A DNA stretch of 64,000 nucleotides. It comes from Lysobacterales bacterium. GTDB taxonomy: Bacteria; Pseudomonadota; Gammaproteobacteria; Xanthomonadales; Xanthomonadaceae. A program made the translations under genes and the position numbers. Where the stretch lies: the NCBI GenBank assembly GCA_019510125.1, contig JAEKKX010000014.1, positions 50,599 through 114,598 on the forward strand. Direction: 5' to 3'. Below are positions 17,801-26,319 of the stretch, piece by piece (the first letter of the stretch is position 1; each line of letters starts with the position of its first letter). The notes beneath the pieces were generated by a model. It saw only the letters and a program-made list of their open reading frames with translations, had not been told where the DNA came from and ran no database searches.

Positions 17801-20800
17801 CCGCGGTCACGGTCGCGGAGGTCGCGCCCTCGCAGCACGGCACGGTGATCATCACCGGCAACACGATGACCTACCAGCCCGATCCGGGCTACGCCGGCCC
17901 CGACAGCTTCACCTACAGCGCGACCAACAGCGGCGGCACCTCGGCGCCGGCGACGGTCACGATCACGGTGCAGGATCCGGTGATCACCATCACCCCGAGC
18001 GGCGGCTTCGCGGCGACGATCGGCAGCCCGTACACCCAGACCTTCAGCTTCAACGGCGGCGCCCAGCCGTGGTCGGGCTACCAGGTCACCAGCCTGCCGG
18101 CCGGCCTGTCGATCACCGGCACCACCGCCAACACGGTGACGATCTCCGGCACGCCCACGCAGGCCGGTTCGTTCAACCTCAACGTGTCCGCCACCGACAG
18201 CAGCACCGGCAACGGCCCGTACACCGTCGGCCAGGCGTTCACGCTGACCGTGGCCGCGCCGACGCTGACCCTCGCCCCGGCGGCCGGCACGTTCACGCCG
18301 ACCTACGGCGCGCCGTATTCGCAGACCTTCACCGCGAGCGGCGGCATCGGGCCGTACACCTACGCCGTCACCGGCACCTTGCCGACCGGACTGACGCTGA
18401 GCGGCGACACCGTGTCGGGCACGCCGACGCAGCCGGGCAACTACATCGTGCTGATCACCGCGACCGATACCGGCTCCACCGGGACCGGCGCGCCGTTCAC
18501 CGTCCAGCAGAGCTACACCTTCAACGTGGCCGCGCCGACGATCACGGTGAATCCGGCGACCCTGCCGAACCCGGTCGCCAATGCGGCCTACGCGCAGACG
18601 CTCACCGCGAGCGGCGGCGTCGCGCCCTACGGCTTCTCGGTGACCGCGGGCGCCCTGCCGCCGGGCATCACCCTGGCGGCCGGCGGCGCGCTGTCGGGCA
18701 CCAGCAACCAGGTGGGCACCTACAACTTCACCGTCACCGCGACCGACAACTTCGGCCAGACCGGCAGCCGTGCGTACACCGTGAGCATCGCGGCGCCGAC
18801 CCTGACCCTGACCCCGGCCGCCGGCACGCTGACCGCCGCCTACGCGGCGCCGTTCACGCAGGTCTTCACCGCCGCCGGCGGCTCGGGCAGCTTCAGCTAC
18901 GCGATCACCGGCACGCTGCCGGCGGGCCTGAGCTTCAGCGGCAACACGCTGTCGGGCACGCCGACGGTCCCGGGCAGCTACCCGATCACCGTCACCGCCA
19001 CCGACACCGTGCTCACCGGTGCGGGCGCGCCGTTCACCGCGTCGAACAACTACACGATCGACGTGCCGGCGCCGACGATCACGGTCGCCCCGGCGACGCT
19101 GCCGAACACCACGGCCGGCCTGGCCTACAGCCAGACGCTGGCCGCGACCGGCGGCGCGAGCCCGTACACGTTCGCCGTCACCGCGGGCAGCCTGCCGACC
19201 GGCACGTCGCTGACCGCGGCCGGTGCGCTGTCGGGCACCACCACGGCGTCGGGCACGTTCAACTTCACCGTCACCGCGACCGACGCGTTCGGCCAGACCG
19301 GCACGCAGGCCTACACGGTGGTCGTGGCGGTCCCGACCCTGACCCTGACCCCGGCGACGCTGCCGGCCGCCACCGCGGGCACCGCCTACACCCAGGTGCT
19401 GACCGTCAGCGGCGGCATCGCGCCGTACACCACGACCCTGACCGGCACGCTGCCGGCCGGCGTCACCTTCAACGCCGCGACCCGCACCTTCTCCGGCACG
19501 CCGACGCAGGCGGGCACGTTCAACCTGAGCGTGACCGTCACCGACAGCACCGGCGGCACCGCGGCCACGGTCACCAACGCCTACACGCTGACCGTCGCCG
19601 CGCCGACGCTGACCCTGACTCCGGCGGCCGGCGCGCTGCCCGGCGGCACGGCCGGCACGGCCTACAGCCAGACGTTCACCGCCAGCGGCGGCATCGCGCC
19701 GTACACCTACGCGGTCAGCGCGGGCGCGTTGCCGGCGGGCCTGACGCTCAACACGAGCACCGGCGCGCTGAGCGGCACGCCGACCGTGGCGGGCAACTTC
19801 ACCTTCAGCATCCGCGCCACCGACAGCACCACCGGCACCGCCGGCACCGTCACCAACGCCTACACGCTCGCGCTGTCGGCGCCGACGATCACGGTGAACC
19901 CGCCGACGCTGCCGGGCGGCGTGCTGTTCGTGCCGTACCAGCACGTGTTCTCGGCGGTGGGCGGCACCGCGCCGTACACCTTCGCGATCAGCGCCGGTGC
20001 GCTGCCCACGGGCGTGACCCTGGCCACCACCGGTGCGCTCAGCGGGACACCGACCGTGGCCGGCACCTACACGTTCACCGTGCGGGCGACCGACGGGCTG
20101 GGCTTCACCGGCACCCGCGCCTACACCGTGACCGTGGTCGATCGCCCGGATCCCTCGCGCGATCCGGAAGTGCGCGGCCTGCTGGAATCGCAGGCCGATG
20201 CGACCCGTCGCTTCGCCCGCGGCCAGATCGACAACTTCCAGCAGCGCCTGCAGCGCCTGCACGGCGGCGGCGGCGCGAACGACCGCGTCGACGTCGGCAT
20301 CTCGGCGGCCGCCTCGCGGTACTGCCCGGAAGTGGTCGGCCAGATCCCGGATCCGACCTGCGAGCGCAGCCTGCGTGGCGGCGCCGGCGGGAATGGCGGG
20401 AATGGCGGCGGCAACGGCCTGATGGGCGGCGGCAACGCCGCGAACGGCGGCGGCCAGGGCGGTCCCTTCGGCCTGTGGGCCGCCGGTTCGATCCGCTCCG
20501 GCAGCCACGACGGCCGCAACGGCAGCGCCGGCGTCGACTTCGAGACCGACGGCGTCAGCTTCGGTATCGACTACCGCGTCAACGACGTGTTCGCCTTCGG
20601 CGGCGGCATCGGTTACGGCCGCGACGGCAGCGATATCGGCGACCACGGTTCGCACAACGACGGCAACGCCTACACGATGGCCCTCTACGGCAGCTACAGC
20701 CCGGGCAACCGCGTGTTCATCGACGGCCTGTTTGGCTACCAGACGCTGGACTACGACCTGCGCCGCTACCTGACCACCAACGGCGGCTACGTCCGCGGCA

Positions 20801-21291
20801 GCCGCGATGGTTCGCAGTGGTTCGGGTCGGTGTCGATCGGCGGCGACTTCGAGCACGGCGCGTGGCGCTTCAGCCCGTACGTGCGCGGCGACGTGGCGCG
20901 GGCGCGGCTGAACGGGTTCACCGAAACCGGCGATCCGATCTTCGCGCTGCGCTACGAGGCGATGGACGTCGACACCGACACCGGCAGCGCCGGCCTGCGC
21001 GTCGACTACCGCCACGAAGCCACGTGGGGCGTGCTGGTGCCGAAGTTCATGCTGGAATACCAGCACGACTTCAAGGCCAGCAGCGCGCAGAGCCTGCGTT
21101 ACGCCGACCTGCCGCTGGGTCCGTTCTACCGCGCGGGCCTGGACGAGTTCGACCGCACCCGCCTGCTGTTCGGCATCGGCCTGATGTTCGACATGAACAA
21201 CGACTGGTCGTTCCGGGTCGACTATCGCGGCCTGATCGGCAGCGATGACCGGGACAACGGCGTGCAGGTGAACGTCGACCGCAAGTTCTGA
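14866..21291 (+). CDS. Giant Ig/Calx-beta repeat autotransporter (first of two paralogs)
   Basis: 2141 aa. ATG 14866 follows a purine-rich ribosome site and gives a Sec signal peptide ending TLASA-AH (about residue 37). The passenger has two putative-Ig (He_PIG) repeats, four Calx-beta repeats ending in the NDD motif (GTILNDD, GTISNDD, GTITNDD), then about ten more He_PIG repeats of the form 'YSQTLSASGGIAPYSF..GALPAGLTL..G.LSGTP', interrupted by one cadherin-like repeat (YQPDPGYAGPDSFTY). A linker (ESQADATRRFARGQIDNFQ) and a Gly/Asn-rich run precede a C-terminal beta-barrel of about 280 residues ending in Phe (VNVDRKF), as required for outer-membrane insertion. It is probably a type Va-secreted adhesin. 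Repeats are strongly diverged at DNA level, unlike those at 60.8 kb. Confidence 0.92.
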   Translation: MHMLTSLFAKSRGHLARASLAVGLLALAALWPTLASAAHTSIVCPAKSGTVSNGGTVSINVTDCTPLGIGFAGTGPVDGPALPAHGSANLRITGSNWFVDYSHNGDSATSDFFEFTDASGNGGGQETVRVTITITPPASPITVSPASLPTMTAGTSFSQTLTSTGGVAPYTYTLQSGVLPVGLTLSSSGVLSGTPTQRGGYTFSVRSTDSTSPTAQFVDKGYTGTVQNPTLTLNVPNGTAIQSAPFSQTLTTSGGVPPHTYALETGTLPAGITLSSSGVVSGTTTAAPGNYPVTIRVTDSSTGPGSYFEVENYTLTVSPPPSVSIAVSPASVSEDGATNLTYTVTRSLNLTSPTVVNITTSGTATAGTDYTGNVATVTIPAGATTATIVIDPTVDGTVEADETVTLTVAAGSGYTVGVPASATGTILNDDVPTATITVSPAAVAEDGAPNLVYTVTLNQASFSALSIGYTIGGTATNGTDYATIASPLVIPAGSTTGTITVNPTADATIEANETVTLTLNAGAGYTVGVPNSATGTILNDDLPNLVINDVTAAEGNAGTTNFTFTVSLSAPAGPGGVTFDIATANGTATAGVDYVAQSLTGQTIPAGSSTYTFTVLVNGDTLNEATETFFVNVTNVVNAVVVDGQGVGTISNDDPLPSLSINDVTVVEGNAGTTNAVFTVTLSAASGQTVTVNYATADGTATQPADYTNTSGTLTFTPGQTTRTITVPVIGETIPEANETFFVNLSSATNATISDNQGVGTITNDDVPVTVSPATVPNGTVAAAYSQTLSASGGIAPYSFSVSAGALPAGLTLSSGGVLSGTPTAGGTFTFTATATDSSPFPGPFSGSQAYTLTIAPPTIVLPATSLAGGTLGAPYSATITAASGGTAPYGYAVTAGALPGGLTLNASTGAITGTPSALGTFNFSITATDNSTGTGPYTATQSYAITVIDNPPVANPVSLTVAYNAPATNVPLNITGGAAVTVAEVAPSQHGTVIITGNTMTYQPDPGYAGPDSFTYSATNSGGTSAPATVTITVQDPVITITPSGGFAATIGSPYTQTFSFNGGAQPWSGYQVTSLPAGLSITGTTANTVTISGTPTQAGSFNLNVSATDSSTGNGPYTVGQAFTLTVAAPTLTLAPAAGTFTPTYGAPYSQTFTASGGIGPYTYAVTGTLPTGLTLSGDTVSGTPTQPGNYIVLITATDTGSTGTGAPFTVQQSYTFNVAAPTITVNPATLPNPVANAAYAQTLTASGGVAPYGFSVTAGALPPGITLAAGGALSGTSNQVGTYNFTVTATDNFGQTGSRAYTVSIAAPTLTLTPAAGTLTAAYAAPFTQVFTAAGGSGSFSYAITGTLPAGLSFSGNTLSGTPTVPGSYPITVTATDTVLTGAGAPFTASNNYTIDVPAPTITVAPATLPNTTAGLAYSQTLAATGGASPYTFAVTAGSLPTGTSLTAAGALSGTTTASGTFNFTVTATDAFGQTGTQAYTVVVAVPTLTLTPATLPAATAGTAYTQVLTVSGGIAPYTTTLTGTLPAGVTFNAATRTFSGTPTQAGTFNLSVTVTDSTGGTAATVTNAYTLTVAAPTLTLTPAAGALPGGTAGTAYSQTFTASGGIAPYTYAVSAGALPAGLTLNTSTGALSGTPTVAGNFTFSIRATDSTTGTAGTVTNAYTLALSAPTITVNPPTLPGGVLFVPYQHVFSAVGGTAPYTFAISAGALPTGVTLATTGALSGTPTVAGTYTFTVRATDGLGFTGTRAYTVTVVDRPDPSRDPEVRGLLESQADATRRFARGQIDNFQQRLQRLHGGGGANDRVDVGISAAASRYCPEVVGQIPDPTCERSLRGGAGGNGGNGGGNGLMGGGNAANGGGQGGPFGLWAAGSIRSGSHDGRNGSAGVDFETDGVSFGIDYRVNDVFAFGGGIGYGRDGSDIGDHGSHNDGNAYTMALYGSYSPGNRVFIDGLFGYQTLDYDLRRYLTTNGGYVRGSRDGSQWFGSVSIGGDFEHGAWRFSPYVRGDVARARLNGFTETGDPIFALRYEAMDVDTDTGSAGLRVDYRHEATWGVLVPKFMLEYQHDFKASSAQSLRYADLPLGPFYRAGLDEFDRTRLLFGIGLMFDMNNDWSFRVDYRGLIGSDDRDNGVQVNVDRKF

Positions 21292-21315
21292 TCGACGTCC
21301 CATCGCGTGAACCCG

Positions 21316-21349
21316 AGCGCCGCTGCCCACGCAGCGGCGCTTTTTTTTT
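21316..21349 (+). terminator. Strong rho-independent terminator
   Basis: An 11-bp perfect stem (AGCGCCGCTGC at 21316-21326 pairing with GCAGCGGCGCT) closes a CCAC loop and runs straight into a T-run ending at 21349. It lies 25 bp after the stop of the first autotransporter and should separate it from the second. Confidence 0.92.
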
Positions 21350-21495
21350 GCGGCCCGGGCCATTGTCCGGCGGCGCCGGATCGCGACGCGGCCCTCGGCC
21401 CCGTGGCGTCCCGACGCAGCCAGTGAGATGCGGCGATGCTAGAGTGCCGGTCCGGGGCCGAGAGGCCCCGTCGGGATACGGCGCTGGGGAAGGAC

Positions 21496-24400
21496 ATGGG
21501 TCCGGAAAACGACACTGACGGCGCGCTGCGGCGACGCCTCGCACAGGGACTGCGCGGCGCGGCGGCGCTCGCGCTCGCGGCCGTGCTGTGGCCCGCGCAG
21601 GCATGGGCGGCGCCGCTGCTGACGGTGGCCGACGTCACCGGCCCGGAAAACAACGACGCCGACCCGTACTTCCACTTCGTCGTGCGCCTGAGCGAGCCCG
21701 CGCCGCCCGGCGGCGTGCATTTCGACATCGCGACGCGCGACGGGACCGCGGACAGCGGCGACTACGCCTCCGGCATGGCGGTGACCGACGCGACCATCGC
21801 CGAAGGCGAGCAGGCGTACGCCTTCGACGTCCCGGTCTTCGGCGACAGCGACTACGAGCCCGACGAGACCTTCCACGTCGAGGTGGCCAACGTCGTCGGC
21901 GCCGACATCGGCGACGGCGAGGCGCTGGGCACGATCCTCAACGACGAGATCCTGCCCGTGATCAGGATCCACGAAACGAGCGTGATCGAAGGCGACAGCG
22001 GCGACCAGGTCGTGCCGGTGGAAGTCACGCTGGATTATCCGGCCCCGCAGGAGGTGCGTTTCGACTACCGCACCCTGGAGTGGACTGCGCATGCCTACGA
22101 GGATTTCGAACCGGTGAGCGGCACGCTCGTGTTCGCCCCCGGGGAGACGCGCAAGACCATCGACGTCATCGTCCACGGCGATGTCGACCCCGAGCGCACC
22201 GAGAGCTTCGAGTTCGAGACCGACAACATGGTCGGCGGCGAATTCATCGATCACGGGTCGGTGATCATCGTCAGCGACGACAGCAGCGGCTTCGTGCTGC
22301 AGCCGTCGTCGTTCCCGGACGGCCGCATGGGCGTGCGCTACGACGCGATCTTCTACGTCGAGACCTCCAGCACGGTCTACCCGCCGACCTTCGAGATCGT
22401 CTCCGGCAGCCTGCCGCCCGGGATCCAGGTGACGCCCTCGAACGGGCACATGTACCTGATCGGCTATCCCACCACGCCCGGCACCTATGCCTTCACGCTG
22501 AAGGCGACCGGGCGCGACGGCCCCGGCGACGTGGTGAGCAGCCGCGACTACACGATCACGATCCTCGGCCCCGACATCACCCTGCCGGCGACCACGCTGC
22601 CGCCGGCCGCGTTCGCCCAGACCTATTCGGTCGCGCTCAACCCCGCCACCGGCGGCACACCGCCGTACCACTACACCGTCACCGCCGGCGCGCTGCCGTC
22701 GGGCGTGACGCTCGGCGACAGCGGCACCCTGGTCGGCGACCCACGCGAGTCGGGCGCGTACGCCTTCACGGTCACCGTCACCGACAGCAGCGTCGGCGGG
22801 CCGTATGCCGCCAGTCGCGACTTCGAGCTGCAGGCGCAGGCGCCGGTGATCTCGTTCGAGCCGAACACGTGGTTCGGCGACGGCGACCAGGGCCAGCCGT
22901 ATCGCGCGAGCTTCCGGATCGTCGGCGAACACACCGACCCGGTCACCTACGCCATCGCCGGCGGCGCGCTGCCGGCCGGCCTGCACCTGTCCACCGACGG
23001 CGTCATCAGCGGCATCCCCTCGGAGGCCGGCGACTTCACCTTCACGATGTCGCTCACCGACAGCACCCGCAGCGTGCCCGGCGTGGCGACGGACACCCTG
23101 CGCCTGTCGATCCTGCCGTCGCAGGTCTCGTTCGGGCCGGACACGCTGCCGCCGGCGGTCGTCGGCACGTTCTTCCAGCGGTTCTTCGTAGGCCAGGGCG
23201 GCGTGGGACCGTACAGCTACCGAGTGGTCGGCGGGGCGCTCCCCCCGGGACTCGTGGTCGAGTACGGCTCCGTGTACGGCGTTCCGACCACCGCGGGCAG
23301 CTACGCGTTCACGGTCGAGCTCACCGACGAGATCGGCGCGACCTACCAGCGCGCCTACACGCTCGACGTGAGCGTGGCGCCGATCAGCCACGATCCGGTC
23401 GTGCTGCCCGCCGTCACCGCGGGCCGCTACTACGCCGAATCGCTGTCGTACCGCGCCCACGGCGGCATCGCGCCGTACCGCTACCGCCTGGTCCCGGGCA
23501 CGACGCTGCCCGCGGGCATGCAGTTCTCGGAGCAGGACGGCACGCTGTCGGGCACCACCACCGACATCGGCCGCTTCGACCTGCTCGTGGACGTCACCGA
23601 CAGCGCGCCGCAGCCGACGACCGTGCGCTGGAGCTTCGACATCCGCGTCGTGCCGCCCGGGCTCGGCATCTACGGCCCCGACCGGCTTCGCGCCGCCGCC
23701 GTCGGCAGCGTGTACGTCGACAATTTCCAGGCCGGCGGCGGACAGGCGCCCTACACGTTCGCGATCACCGCGGGCGCGCTCCCGGCGGGCGTGACCTTGC
23801 GTCCCGACGGCTTCATGTCGGGCACGCCGACGGTCGCCGGCAGCTACGCCTTCACTGTCACCGTCACCGACAGCAGCGCGTCGAAGGGACCGTTCAGCGC
23901 GCATAGCGATTACACCCTGGTGGTCGGCGACGCGGTGCTGACGCTGGAGCCCGGCGTGCTGCCGGTCGCCCGAGAAGGCGCCGCGTATTCCGCGACCCTG
24001 CGTCCCGCGGGTGGCACGGCGCCGTACCACACCGCGATCACGACCGGCACGCTGCCGCCCGGGCTGAGCCTGAGCGACGACGGCGTGATCAGCGGCGTGC
24101 CCGGCGCGCCTTCCGCCGGATCGCTGCCGTTCTCGGACTACACCTTCACGATCGGCCTGACCGACGCCCAGGGCCACACCCTGATGCGGCGCACCTACAT
24201 CACCCTGATGCCCGCGCAGACGGGCACGGGCGCCGAGGCGCTGCCGATCGCGACGGTCCGCACCCTCGACACCCAGTCCGGCGTGGAAGCGGACACGACC
24301 CTGCACGCCGGCGGCGGCGTCGCCACCGGCGCCACCCTCGTGTCGATCGCGCCGGCCACGGCGGGCGAGGCGCGGATCGAACGCGCCGGCGACGACTATC

Positions 24401-25620
24401 GCCTGCGCTTCCTGCCGTCGGCGACGTTCTCCGGCGTCGCCGAGGTCACCTACACGCTGACCAACGCCGCGGGCACGTCCGCACCGGCGACGATCACCTT
24501 CCGGGTCGCGGCCCGGCCCGCGCCGCTGCGCGATGCGCGGGTGAAGCGCCTGCTCGATCTGCAGGCGCGCAGCGCGCGGCGGTTCGCCGATGCGCAGATG
24601 GAGAATTTCCGCCAGCGGCTGGAACGCCTGCACGACGCGCGCGAATCGCGCGGCTTCGCCAACGGCCTGCGCGCGAACGCCGCGCCGGTGTGCGTGCGCG
24701 AGGTCGGCGCGCCGCCCGACCGCATCTGCGCCCGGCCGCCGACGGCGCGCGACGACGCGGAGGCGCCGCGCGCCGCCGCGCCCGATCCGCTGTTCGCGCT
24801 GTGGACCGCGGGCACGCTGCGCTCGGCGAACCAGGACGGCCGCAGCCCCGGCGGCGCGTTCGAGACCGACGGCGTCAGCCTCGGCGCGGACTATCGCGTC
24901 GACGGCCGCTTCGCCTTCGGCGCCGGCGTCGGCTATGCCCGCGACGGCGACATGATCGAGGACAGCGACCGCATCGCGCGCAGCCGCGGCGAGGCGCTGG
25001 CCTTCGCCACCTACGCGAGCTGGCGTCCGGGCGCGCACGGGTTCGTCGACATGCTGGCCGGATGGCAGCGGCTGGCGTTCGACCTGCGCCGCGGGGGCGC
25101 GGCCGAAGGCGCGATCGCCCGCGGCCGGCGCGACGGCCTCCAGCGGTTCGCGTCGGTGTCGGTGGGCGCCGATTACGCGCACGACCGCTGGCGGTTCGCG
25201 CCGTATGCGCGCTACGACCTCTCGCGGGCGACCCTCGCCGGCTACGCCGAAACCGGCGACGCCCTGCACGCGCTGACCTACGCGCCGCTGGCGGTCGACG
25301 CCTCCAGCGCGAACGCCGGCCTGCGCATCGACTACCGCCGCGAGACCCGCTACGGCCAGTTCGCGCCGCAGTTGCGCGTGGAGTACCAGCGCGATCTGGA
25401 CGCCGGTGCGGCGCAGTGGCTGGACTATGCCGACCTCGCCATCGATCCGCGCTACCGCAGCGATCTCGCCGGCTACGACCGCAGCCGATGGCTGTTCGGC
25501 TTCGGGCTGCGCTTCGACGCCGCCAGGCGCTGGTCGTTCGGCGTGGACACGCGGCTGGTCGGCGGCAACGGCGGCTGGTCCGACCGCTCGCTGCTGCTGC
25601 GCGCCGAGAAGCGGTTCTGA
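21496..25620 (+). CDS. Ig/Calx-beta repeat autotransporter (second paralog)
   Basis: 1374 aa from ATG 21496 (MGPENDTDGALRRRL), which has GGGGAAGGAC directly upstream; an earlier in-frame start would add 20 charged residues before the signal peptide. The signal peptide ends near WPAQAWA-AP. The passenger starts with two Calx-beta repeats (first ending GTILNDE), then about seven He_PIG repeats (GALPSGVTL, GALPAGLHL, GALPPGLVV and so on) and one cadherin-like repeat. The linker LLDLQARSARRFADAQMENF matches that of the upstream paralog, and the C-terminal barrel ends LLLRAEKRF. It thus arose by duplication followed by strong divergence; its passenger is shorter. Unlike the first copy it lacks the Gly/Asn-rich run. 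Confidence 0.92.
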   Translation: MGPENDTDGALRRRLAQGLRGAAALALAAVLWPAQAWAAPLLTVADVTGPENNDADPYFHFVVRLSEPAPPGGVHFDIATRDGTADSGDYASGMAVTDATIAEGEQAYAFDVPVFGDSDYEPDETFHVEVANVVGADIGDGEALGTILNDEILPVIRIHETSVIEGDSGDQVVPVEVTLDYPAPQEVRFDYRTLEWTAHAYEDFEPVSGTLVFAPGETRKTIDVIVHGDVDPERTESFEFETDNMVGGEFIDHGSVIIVSDDSSGFVLQPSSFPDGRMGVRYDAIFYVETSSTVYPPTFEIVSGSLPPGIQVTPSNGHMYLIGYPTTPGTYAFTLKATGRDGPGDVVSSRDYTITILGPDITLPATTLPPAAFAQTYSVALNPATGGTPPYHYTVTAGALPSGVTLGDSGTLVGDPRESGAYAFTVTVTDSSVGGPYAASRDFELQAQAPVISFEPNTWFGDGDQGQPYRASFRIVGEHTDPVTYAIAGGALPAGLHLSTDGVISGIPSEAGDFTFTMSLTDSTRSVPGVATDTLRLSILPSQVSFGPDTLPPAVVGTFFQRFFVGQGGVGPYSYRVVGGALPPGLVVEYGSVYGVPTTAGSYAFTVELTDEIGATYQRAYTLDVSVAPISHDPVVLPAVTAGRYYAESLSYRAHGGIAPYRYRLVPGTTLPAGMQFSEQDGTLSGTTTDIGRFDLLVDVTDSAPQPTTVRWSFDIRVVPPGLGIYGPDRLRAAAVGSVYVDNFQAGGGQAPYTFAITAGALPAGVTLRPDGFMSGTPTVAGSYAFTVTVTDSSASKGPFSAHSDYTLVVGDAVLTLEPGVLPVAREGAAYSATLRPAGGTAPYHTAITTGTLPPGLSLSDDGVISGVPGAPSAGSLPFSDYTFTIGLTDAQGHTLMRRTYITLMPAQTGTGAEALPIATVRTLDTQSGVEADTTLHAGGGVATGATLVSIAPATAGEARIERAGDDYRLRFLPSATFSGVAEVTYTLTNAAGTSAPATITFRVAARPAPLRDARVKRLLDLQARSARRFADAQMENFRQRLERLHDARESRGFANGLRANAAPVCVREVGAPPDRICARPPTARDDAEAPRAAAPDPLFALWTAGTLRSANQDGRSPGGAFETDGVSLGADYRVDGRFAFGAGVGYARDGDMIEDSDRIARSRGEALAFATYASWRPGAHGFVDMLAGWQRLAFDLRRGGAAEGAIARGRRDGLQRFASVSVGADYAHDRWRFAPYARYDLSRATLAGYAETGDALHALTYAPLAVDASSANAGLRIDYRRETRYGQFAPQLRVEYQRDLDAGAAQWLDYADLAIDPRYRSDLAGYDRSRWLFGFGLRFDAARRWSFGVDTRLVGGNGGWSDRSLLLRAEKRF

Positions 25621-25730
25621 TCCCGGCGTCGCGGCATCCCGTCTCCGCGACGCAGTGATGCGTCGCCGCCGGCTGCCGGCGGCGGCGCAGCGGCCTAGAC
25701 TGCGCATCCCCGTCGCTCCCGGATGCGCCC

Positions 25731-26249
25731 ATGTCGCTCTCGTTCTCCCAGGATGCCGTTCCCGCCCTGTCCCGCGCCCTCGGCCAGTTGCGCCACGTGC
25801 TGCGCAAGGGCCACGCCCACGCCGAAGCGCAGGGCTGGGATCCGGCCGTGCTGCTCGCCATGCGCCTCGCGCCGGACATGTTCCCGCTGATCCGCCAGGT
25901 GCAGATCGCGACCGACATGGCCAAGAACGCGGTCGGCCGCCTCAGCGGCGGCGAAGCGCCGAAGTTCGAGGACGACGAGACCACGTTCGAGGCGCTCGAC
26001 GCGCGCCTGCAGCGCGCCATCGACTATCTCGATTCGGTCCCCGCCGAGGCCTTCGACGGCGCCGAGGCGCGACCGATCGTCGTCTCCACCCGCAGCCGCG
26101 GCGATCTGCATTTCAGCGGTCGCGACTACCTGTTCGGCTGGGTGCTGCCCAACGTGCATTTCCACTGCACCACCGCCTACGCCCTGCTGCGCCACGCCGG
26201 CGTGCCGCTGGGCAAGGCCGACTACCTCGGTCCCGCCGGCCAGGGCTGA
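25731..26249 (+). CDS. DUF1993 family protein
   Basis: 172 aa. The sequence MSLSFSQDAVPALSRALGQL, the LRLAPDMFPLIRQVQ-like segment (AMRLAPDMFPLIRQVQIATD) and the late NVHFHCTTAYALLRHAGVPL are the conserved blocks of DUF1993, a DinB-like four-helix family. The His residues in the last block are the likely metal-site counterparts. The family has no assigned reaction. It stands alone between the autotransporters and the recCBD operon. Its stop codon lies in the first copy of a 15-bp tandem repeat. Confidence 0.9.
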   Translation: MSLSFSQDAVPALSRALGQLRHVLRKGHAHAEAQGWDPAVLLAMRLAPDMFPLIRQVQIATDMAKNAVGRLSGGEAPKFEDDETTFEALDARLQRAIDYLDSVPAEAFDGAEARPIVVSTRSRGDLHFSGRDYLFGWVLPNVHFHCTTAYALLRHAGVPLGKADYLGPAGQG

Positions 26250-26275
26250 ACCCCGCGTCGCTGAACCCCGCGTCG
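26246..26275. repeat. 15-bp perfect tandem duplication
   Basis: CTGAACCCCGCGTCG occurs twice without a gap (26246-26260 and 26261-26275). The first copy contains the TGA stop of the DUF1993 gene. This is probably a simple slippage duplication. Confidence 0.85.
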
Positions 26276-26319
26276 CGCGGTCCGAGACGCCTGCGCGACG
26301 TCTCCGGCATCATGGCGCG

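Noticed and set aside
14668..21363. Very long open frame on the minus strand (about 2200 codons) opposite the first autotransporter
   Set aside because: It is a shadow caused by high GC and codon bias; the plus frame has a signal peptide, Calx-beta and Ig repeats and a beta-barrel, while the minus frame is a low-complexity Arg/Gly/Ala/Asp mix.
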